A DNA stretch of 17,056 nucleotides from contig CAZNYC010000090.1 in NCBI GenBank assembly GCA_964577175.1, positions 1 through 17,056 of the forward strand, read 5' to 3'. Source of the stretch: BS750m-G62 sp964577175 (GTDB lineage Bacteria > Planctomycetota > Phycisphaerae > FEN-1346). The notes beneath the pieces were generated by a model. The model was given only the letters and a program-made list of their open reading frames with translations, did no database searches and was not told the origin of the DNA. The translations under genes and the position numbers were made by a program. This document shows positions 13,299 to 17,056 of the stretch, one piece after another; position 1 is the first letter of the stretch; each line of letters opens with the position of its first letter.

Positions 13299-15024
13299 AG
13301 GCACGAGCGGCCGGCTCCAGCAGGGCCGCCAGCATGGCCCGGGCCTTGTCGGTGGTCTCGTCGAACTCGGCCTCGGGGTCGGAGTCGGCCACGATCCCGC
13401 CGCCCGCCTGGAGGTGGACGTGCGGCCCGGCGGCCAGGAGCGTCCGGATCGCCAGGTTCAGCACGCACCGGCCCGCCGGCTCGGCGGGCGTGGGCGGACC
13501 CACGTACCCGACGGCCCCGGTGTACACGCTGCGGCGGGTCGGTTCGAGTTCCGTGATGATCTGCATGGCCCGCACCTTCGGCGCGCCCGTGACGGACCCG
13601 CCGGGGAACGTCGCCCGCACCAGGTCCACGACGTCGCGGCCCGCGTGCAGGCGGCCCTCGACGGTGGCCACCGTGTGGAAGACGGCGGCGTAGGCCTCGA
13701 CGGCCCGCGGCTCGGTGACCCGCACGGTGCCGTAGTCGCACACGCGGCCGAGGTCGTTCCGCTCGAGGTCGACGATCATGACGAGTTCGGCCCGGTCCTT
13801 TTCGGAGGCCAAGAGGTCGGCCCGCTGCCGCGCATTGAACGCCTCGTCCGCATCTGAGCGCGGCGGGTGCCCGCACCCGCCGCGCGCCTCGCGGCGGATC
13901 TCTGCGCTTCCCGCGCGGCGGGGCTCCCGGCCCGCCGCGCACGAACCGTGGAGCGGGCTGGAGCGCGGTGGGTACGGAGACCCACCGCGCTTGACCGTAG
14001 CAATCTCGCCGCGGCGCGGCCGGGTGCCCTTGATCGGCCGCGTCACCACCCGCCCGCCGCGAAGGTCCAGGAAGAGTTCCGGGCTCGACGAGAGGACGGC
14101 CCGCCCCTGCCCCAGGCCCAGGTACGCCGCGTACGGCGCCGGGTTCGTGTGCCGCAGGCGCCGGTACAGCCGCACGAGCCGCGCCGGCGCGAGGGCCGCC
14201 CCGGCCGCCGGCCCCGGTCCCCGGCCGCGGGCGTCCTCCCTCAGGCAGACGGTGTACCGGCGGCTGAGGTTGACCTGGAAGATGTCGCCGGCGGCGATGT
14301 ACTCGCGGGCCCGCGCGACGGCGCGCAAGTACCCGTCTCGGCTGACGTTACAGCGGACCTCGCCGGCGGCGGCCTCGGACGGTTCGGGCGACGGCTCGGC
14401 CGCGCCGGTACGCAGCGCCTCGGCCAGGGCCGCCGCCGACGGCCCGTCCGCCCGACCCACGAGGTGCGCCTCGCGCCGGGCCGCGTCCAGCACGAGGACC
14501 GTCTCGTAGAGCCCCAGGTGCAGGTCGGGCAGGGGGATGTCCCGGACGCGGGCGGTGCCCGCCGTCGGCTCAACATATCGACCCAGGTCGTACGCCAGGT
14601 ACCCGTACAGGCCCGGGCCGAACGGGCACCCGGGCGGGGCCGGCTCGCCGTCCGTCGGCGCGCGCGCCAGCGCCTGCCGCAGCGCCGCGAAGGGGGCGCC
14701 GACGACCGCCAGCCGGACCGCCCCGTCCGGGGCGAGCAGGCGGGTCGTCTCCGCCTGGTGGACCAGGACGGCCGAGGGCTCGGCCGCCAGGACGCTCCAG
14801 CGCGCGGAAGGGCCAGGGCCGCCGGTCCCGGCGCGCCGCGATTCCCCCGTGTGCTCTGGACCTCCAGACGCACCGGCCGACAAGCAGCCGGTGCCCCCCG
14901 GCGTTCCCTCCCGGCCGGGCAAGCCGGCCGGGCCACACGCCGAGTCGAGCCACACGCACCCGCGGCGCCGGGCCAGGCGCGCGAAGACCGCCTCGACGTC
15001 CTCGGGCCACGGCAGGCGGGCCAC
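13294..15024 (-). CDS. pabB: Aminodeoxychorismate synthase component I (PabB) with two repeat-derived insertions
   Basis: A 576-residue protein from GTG 15024; AGGAGG lies 8 nt upstream inside the end of purN. It makes 4-amino-4-deoxychorismate from chorismate with ammonia from PabA. The chorismate-binding domain is clear: VSRDGYLRAVARAREYIAAG (227-246), FQVNLSRRY (249-257), SSSPELFL, PIKGTRPR (330-337), ASEKDRAELVMIVDLERNDLG (406-426), FPGGSVTGAPKVRAMQII (473-490), GGGIVADSDPEAEFDET (541-557). The PIKGT lysine points to PabB, since TrpE has PIAGT. Two segments look foreign: about residues 30-72 and about 340-391, the latter falling between PIKGTRPR and the ASEKDRAE helix, where homologues have a short linker. 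Both are Gly/Pro/Arg-rich and coincide with hairpin repeats in the DNA, yet the frame is intact. Confidence 0.92.
   Translation of the reverse strand: MARLPWPEDVEAVFARLARRRGCVWLDSACGPAGLPGREGTPGGTGCLSAGASGGPEHTGESRRAGTGGPGPSARWSVLAAEPSAVLVHQAETTRLLAPDGAVRLAVVGAPFAALRQALARAPTDGEPAPPGCPFGPGLYGYLAYDLGRYVEPTAGTARVRDIPLPDLHLGLYETVLVLDAARREAHLVGRADGPSAAALAEALRTGAAEPSPEPSEAAAGEVRCNVSRDGYLRAVARAREYIAAGDIFQVNLSRRYTVCLREDARGRGPGPAAGAALAPARLVRLYRRLRHTNPAPYAAYLGLGQGRAVLSSSPELFLDLRGGRVVTRPIKGTRPRRGEIATVKRGGSPYPPRSSPLHGSCAAGREPRRAGSAEIRREARGGCGHPPRSDADEAFNARQRADLLASEKDRAELVMIVDLERNDLGRVCDYGTVRVTEPRAVEAYAAVFHTVATVEGRLHAGRDVVDLVRATFPGGSVTGAPKVRAMQIITELEPTRRSVYTGAVGYVGPPTPAEPAGRCVLNLAIRTLLAAGPHVHLQAGGGIVADSDPEAEFDETTDKARAMLAALLEPAARAF
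13858..13990. repeat. Three consecutive GCGCGG-arm hairpins inside pabB
   Basis: Hairpin 1 has arms GCGCGGCGGGTGC / GCACCCGCCGCGC (13858-13885, 13 bp perfect, 2-nt loop). Hairpin 2 has arms GCGCGGCGGG / CCCGCCGCGC (13913-13940, 10 bp). Hairpin 3 has arms GCGCGGTGGGT / ACCCACCGCGC (13963-13990, 11 bp). All three share the outer arms of the intergenic hairpins at 4165 and 15739. The block encodes most of PabB residues 345-389. Confidence 0.9.
14871..14932 (-). repeat. Two ACAAG-loop hairpin elements inside pabB (copies 7 and 8)
   Basis: Copy 7 has arms CACCGGCCG / CAGCCGGTG around ACAAG (14871-14893, 8 of 9 pair). Copy 8 has arms CCCGGCCGG / CCGGCCGGG around GCAAG (14910-14932, 9 bp perfect). 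Both have the 9-5-9 layout of the intergenic copies and encode part of the N-terminal PabB insertion. A small TCTGG / CCAGA stem lies beside them near 14855-14868. Confidence 0.82.
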
Positions 15025-15027
15025 GGC

Positions 15028-15684
15028 TCAGGCCTCCTCGGGTCGTTGATAATCCGATTCGTCGATGTGCACGACGCCGCCGGCGACGCGGAGCCGGCCC
15101 TCGGCGTACAGGCGGATCGCCTCCGGGTACGCCTCCCGCTCCTCGCGGAAGACGCGGGCCGCCAGCGTGTCCGGCGTGTCCTCGGCAAAGGCACGCACCG
15201 CCCGCTGGAGGACGATCGGCCCGGCGTCGTACTCGTTGTTCACGAGGTGGACCGTGCACCCGCTGACCTTGCACCCCCGCGCGAGCACGGCCTCGTGCAC
15301 GTGATGGCCGTACATCCCCTTCCCCCCGAACGCCGGCAAGAGGGCCGGGTGGATGTTCATCACCCGCCCGGCGTACCGCTCCGGCACGAGCCAGTACGAG
15401 AGGAACCCCGCGAGGCACGCCAGGTCCACCCGCGCCTCGTCCAGCAGGCGGGCCATCGCCTCGGAATACGCATCGACCTTCGTATAGACGTTCCGCTCGA
15501 CCACGTGGACGGGGATACCGGCCGCCTGGCCGACTTCGATGCCGCGGATGCCGGGCCGCGAGGCGATGACGACGGCTACCTGGGCCAGGCCGGCGAGGCG
15601 CCCGCCGTCGATCTCGGCGAGGATGTTTTCGAGCGTCCGGCCGCCGCCGGAGAGCAGCACGCCCAGGCGGAGCGGTGAGGGCAT
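15028..15684 (-). CDS. purN: Phosphoribosylglycinamide formyltransferase
   Basis: A 218-residue protein starting MPSPLRLGVLLSGGGRTLENIL at ATG 15684, with AAGGA 6 nt upstream. It transfers a formyl group from 10-formyl-THF to GAR, the third step of purine synthesis. The phosphate-binding SGGGRTLENI loop (12-21), NIHPALLPAF (110-119) and the DAGPI motif (153-157) supply the catalytic Asn110, His112 and Asp153 expected of the family. The loop FGGKGMYGHHVHEAV (119-133) is a variant I associate with planctomycete-type sequences. A longer reading from 15837 would cross the hairpins and overlap the membrane gene, so it is rejected. The stop is 3 bp from the pabB start, so the two are almost certainly co-transcribed and coupled. 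Confidence 0.94.
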   Translation of the reverse strand: MPSPLRLGVLLSGGGRTLENILAEIDGGRLAGLAQVAVVIASRPGIRGIEVGQAAGIPVHVVERNVYTKVDAYSEAMARLLDEARVDLACLAGFLSYWLVPERYAGRVMNIHPALLPAFGGKGMYGHHVHEAVLARGCKVSGCTVHLVNNEYDAGPIVLQRAVRAFAEDTPDTLAARVFREEREAYPEAIRLYAEGRLRVAGGVVHIDESDYQRPEEA

Positions 15685-15714
15685 GGTTCGTCCTTTCGCC
15701 GTGTGGGTCGGGTC

Positions 15715-15766
15715 GCGCGGTGCCCAGTCCTGGGCACCGCGCGGTGGGCAAGACTGCCCACCGCGC
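15715..15766. repeat. Two overlapping perfect hairpins in the purN leader
   Basis: Hairpin 1 has arms GCGCGGTGCCCAG / CTGGGCACCGCGC around TC (15715-15742, 13 bp). Hairpin 2 has arms GCGCGGTGGGCA / TGCCCACCGCGC around AGAC (15739-15766, 12 bp). They share GCGC (15739-15742), so both cannot be fully paired at once. Hairpin 1 is the inverted counterpart of the one in the 67-bp tandem repeat. Confidence 0.9.
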
Positions 15767-15771
15767 CCCCG

Positions 15772-15800
15772 AAGGTACGGCCTCGGCGGCGGGGAATCAA
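15772..15800 (-). promoter_or_regulatory. Possible purN promoter formed by the 28-bp repeat
   Basis: On the minus strand TTGATT (15795-15800), 17 bp, TACCTT (15772-15777). The -35 is good and the -10 weak. A transcript would start near 15765 and carry an 80-nt leader holding the two overlapping hairpins. Confidence 0.4.
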
Positions 15801-15803
15801 GCG
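15776..15803. repeat. 28-bp exact direct repeat, copy 1
   Basis: Identical to 16894-16921 and in the same orientation, so the pair brackets the membrane-protein gene region. This copy covers that gene's stop codon (15797-15799). Confidence 0.92.
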
Positions 15804-16747
15804 GGCGCGGCGCTGTCTGGCAGACTCGCCGACGCACGATCCGTTTCCCGCCGGAGAAACTCGCGGTACACCACCACCAAGGCGACGGCCTCCATGACGA
15901 GGCCGACGACCGTAATGAGGCCGTGGCCCGCCAGATGCAATGCGTTCATGGCCCACCCCGCCGCGCCGAAATGCCCGTGCGAATCCGGCACCAGCAGGCG
16001 AAGCCCGCCCGCGAACTCCATCGCGACCACCACGGCAAAGGCCACCAGCGCCGGCCGGCGGTGCCGCCACACCAGGCGCACGCTGCCGGCAAGGGCGGCG
16101 GTCCACGCCTTTCCCCCGATGGCGACCTCCGCCACGGCCCACGCAATCGGCAGCAGGAGCAGCCGCTGGGCGCACGCGTGCACTCTGCCCAGAAACCAGT
16201 GGATGCCCGGAATGCCCCAGAACAGGCGGGACACAGGCGACTCGGGATCCACCAGGTTGTCGACGTAGGCCCAGGCGATATCCCAGGGCAGGTGCGCCCA
16301 AATCCATCGCAACGCCATGTACGCGACCCCCACGATAGCCGAGACGGCCGCCAGGTTCAGGAAACGCTTCAGGCGCGCATACCCCCAGAAGAGGGTCCGT
16401 ACGCCCGCCGTCTCACCGCCCAGAAGACGGTGCACCGCCAGCCAGTACCCACCGTGGAGCGGGCCGAAGAGCAGCGCTCCCAGCACGCCGCCGAAGAGGT
16501 AGAAGGAACGCAATAACGCGAGTCGCTCGATGCCTAACTCGTGGCCGATCCGTAAGACCACGGCAACAAGAACCGCGGCAACCCAGCTGCCAATCCCGAT
16601 CACAAGGGCAAACACCACAGCGAACCCGCCCAGGCGCAGCCCGTGCCGGCGCAGGAGTCCGGCCATGCATTTAAGGAGCGACCAGGCCGTTCGCGGGCGG
16701 TCGGAGGGCAGGCCGCTTGGGCCTTCGGCGGATGGGTCCGATGTCAC
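15797..16747 (-). CDS. Multi-pass integral membrane protein of unknown function
   Basis: A 316-residue protein, chosen start GTG 16747 (MTSDPSAEGPSGLPSDRPRTAWSLLKCMAGLL) with AAGGGG about 7 nt upstream. The frame is open to 17029, but that part is repeat DNA. Roughly five or six hydrophobic segments are visible: GGFAVVFALVIGIGSWVAAV, FYLFGGVLGALLFGPLHGGY, LNLAAVSAIVGVAYMALRWI, LLLLPIAWAVAEVAI, ALVAFAVVVAMEFAGGL and LITVVGLVMEAVALVVVY. The GPLHGGYWLAVHRLLGGETAGVRTLFWGYARL stretch recalls membrane DUF families in which a gPl..Gy loop precedes a region like this, but I cannot assign one. purN starts 112 bp downstream, possibly in the same transcript. The last codon and stop lie in a dispersed repeat. 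Confidence 0.75.
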   Translation of the reverse strand: MTSDPSAEGPSGLPSDRPRTAWSLLKCMAGLLRRHGLRLGGFAVVFALVIGIGSWVAAVLVAVVLRIGHELGIERLALLRSFYLFGGVLGALLFGPLHGGYWLAVHRLLGGETAGVRTLFWGYARLKRFLNLAAVSAIVGVAYMALRWIWAHLPWDIAWAYVDNLVDPESPVSRLFWGIPGIHWFLGRVHACAQRLLLLPIAWAVAEVAIGGKAWTAALAGSVRLVWRHRRPALVAFAVVVAMEFAGGLRLLVPDSHGHFGAAGWAMNALHLAGHGLITVVGLVMEAVALVVVYREFLRRETDRASASLPDSAAPA

Positions 16748-16889
16748 GGCATTCCCCCTTGCGGTGCCCCGCGCGAGTCCCTTCACACGGCGCCCGAACG
16801 GGCGACCGGCCACGGCGAGATTCCTCCGCTCGGCCTCGTTCTGCGAGGCCTCGGTCGGAATGACAATGCGTCGGGGCCTTGCCGCGTGC

Positions 16890-16918
16890 AGCCTACGGCC
16901 TCGGCGGCGGGGAATCAA
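16890..16918 (-). promoter_or_regulatory. Promoter-like sequence in the second 28-bp repeat
   Basis: On the minus strand TTGATT (16913-16918), 17 bp, TAGGCT (16890-16895). Same layout as at 15772-15800. The -10 is weak. It points toward the membrane-protein gene with a leader of about 135 nt. Confidence 0.3.
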
Positions 16919-16921
16919 GCG
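16894..16921. repeat. 28-bp exact direct repeat, copy 2
   Basis: Identical over 28 bp to 15776-15803; it begins TACGGCCTCGGCGGCGGGGA on the plus strand. Confidence 0.92.
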
Positions 16922-16944
16922 CGCGCCGCGGCCGAAGGCCGCTT

Positions 16945-16973
16945 TGGAGTGCGGTGCCCCGGCACCGCTTTGG
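16945..16973 (+). repeat. GGAGTGCGG hairpin element, copy 1
   Basis: TGGAGT, then arms GCGGTGCC (16951-16958) and GGCACCGC (16961-16968) around CC, then TTTGG. It pairs in type with the inverted copy at 17005-17033. Confidence 0.8.
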
Positions 16974-17004
16974 CTGGTGGCTGGCGGCTCGGCAAACGGC
17001 AACG

Positions 17005-17033
17005 GCAACGCGGCGGCAGGCCGCCGCACTCCA
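17005..17033 (-). repeat. GGAGTGCGG hairpin element, copy 2 (inverted)
   Basis: On the minus strand TGGAGT, then arms GCGGCGGC and GCCGCCGC (17010-17027) around a 2-nt loop, then GTTGCC. Flanks are kept while the arms differ from copy 1 in a base-paired way (TGCC/GGCA against CGGC/GCCG). Confidence 0.78.
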
Positions 17034-17056
17034 TAAACAGCGGCGCGGCCCGCAAG

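Larger units (their letters stand above)
16748..17056. other. Gene-free repeat region at the window end
   Basis: No credible gene seen in 309 bp. On the minus strand it contains, in order: an inverted pair of GGAGTGCGG elements, a GCGGCC-GAA-GGCCGC hairpin (16928-16942), the second copy of the 28-bp repeat, and a GTCATTCCGACCGAGG / GCGGAGGAATCTCGCC stretch (about 16818-16865) that looks like another dispersed intergenic repeat. Confidence 0.8.

Noticed and set aside
13294..15024. Anthranilate synthase TrpE as the identity of this gene
   Set aside because: The active-site motif is PIKGT rather than the PIAGT of TrpE, and the neighbour is a PabC-type enzyme.
15776..16921. Composite transposon or att-bounded island defined by the 28-bp direct repeats
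   Set aside because: No transposase or integrase between the copies, and the repeat resembles promoter sequences rather than an attachment site or target-site duplication.
1..17056. tRNA, rRNA or a known riboswitch
   Set aside because: No cloverleaf, rRNA or recognisable aptamer motif was seen on either strand by eye; a covariance scan would be decisive.

Overview
The window is a GC-rich bacterial segment, almost certainly from a metagenome assembly: positions 7466-7565 are exactly 100 Ns, the usual scaffold-gap placeholder. Gene content suggests a Planctomycetota bacterium, possibly Phycisphaerae-like. The clues are a large exported tandem FAD-dependent oxidoreductase, a Tat-exported Gfo/Idh/MocA oxidoreductase, a HEAT-repeat partner and a PurN with an FGGKGMYG loop. 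This taxonomic call is an inference, not a database result.

Layout. Minus strand, right to left: a multi-pass membrane protein (15797-16747), then purN (15028-15684), pabB (13294-15024) and pabC (12374-13246), a compact one-carbon/folate group. In the middle are three plus-strand genes: a lipoprotein (8476-9276), an acidic TPR protein (9427-11166) and a second lipoprotein (11370-12248). Divergent from these, back on the minus strand, come rodA (6712-8313, broken by the assembly gap), the Gfo/Idh/MocA oxidoreductase (5227-6486) with a HEAT-repeat protein (4346-5206), an antitoxin-first hicB-hicA pair (3559-3992) and the 1155-residue FAD oxidoreductase (4-3471).

The most striking content lies between and inside the genes. 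Several families of short hairpin-forming repeats are scattered through the window. One has 9-bp arms around an ACAAG/CTTGT-type loop, with arms that covary between copies (eight copies). A second has GCGCGG(T/C)G outer arms, including a 67-bp tandem array. Others are a 27-bp CCCGAAGGG element, a GGAGTGCGG element and a 28-bp promoter-like element. Members of the first two families sit in frame inside pabB at two places, adding about 43 and 52 residues that conserved PabB proteins lack. A dispersed repeat supplies, or lies over, the stop codons of pabB and of the membrane protein.

Regulation. Both lipoprotein genes have TTGACT-N17-TATACT promoters with the ATG only 7 nt after the -10 box, which predicts leaderless mRNAs. 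The 28-bp repeat found upstream of purN and upstream of the membrane gene has the same -35 and spacer layout. RodA carries a large insertion just before its presumed catalytic aspartate, and the assembly gap lies inside that insertion.
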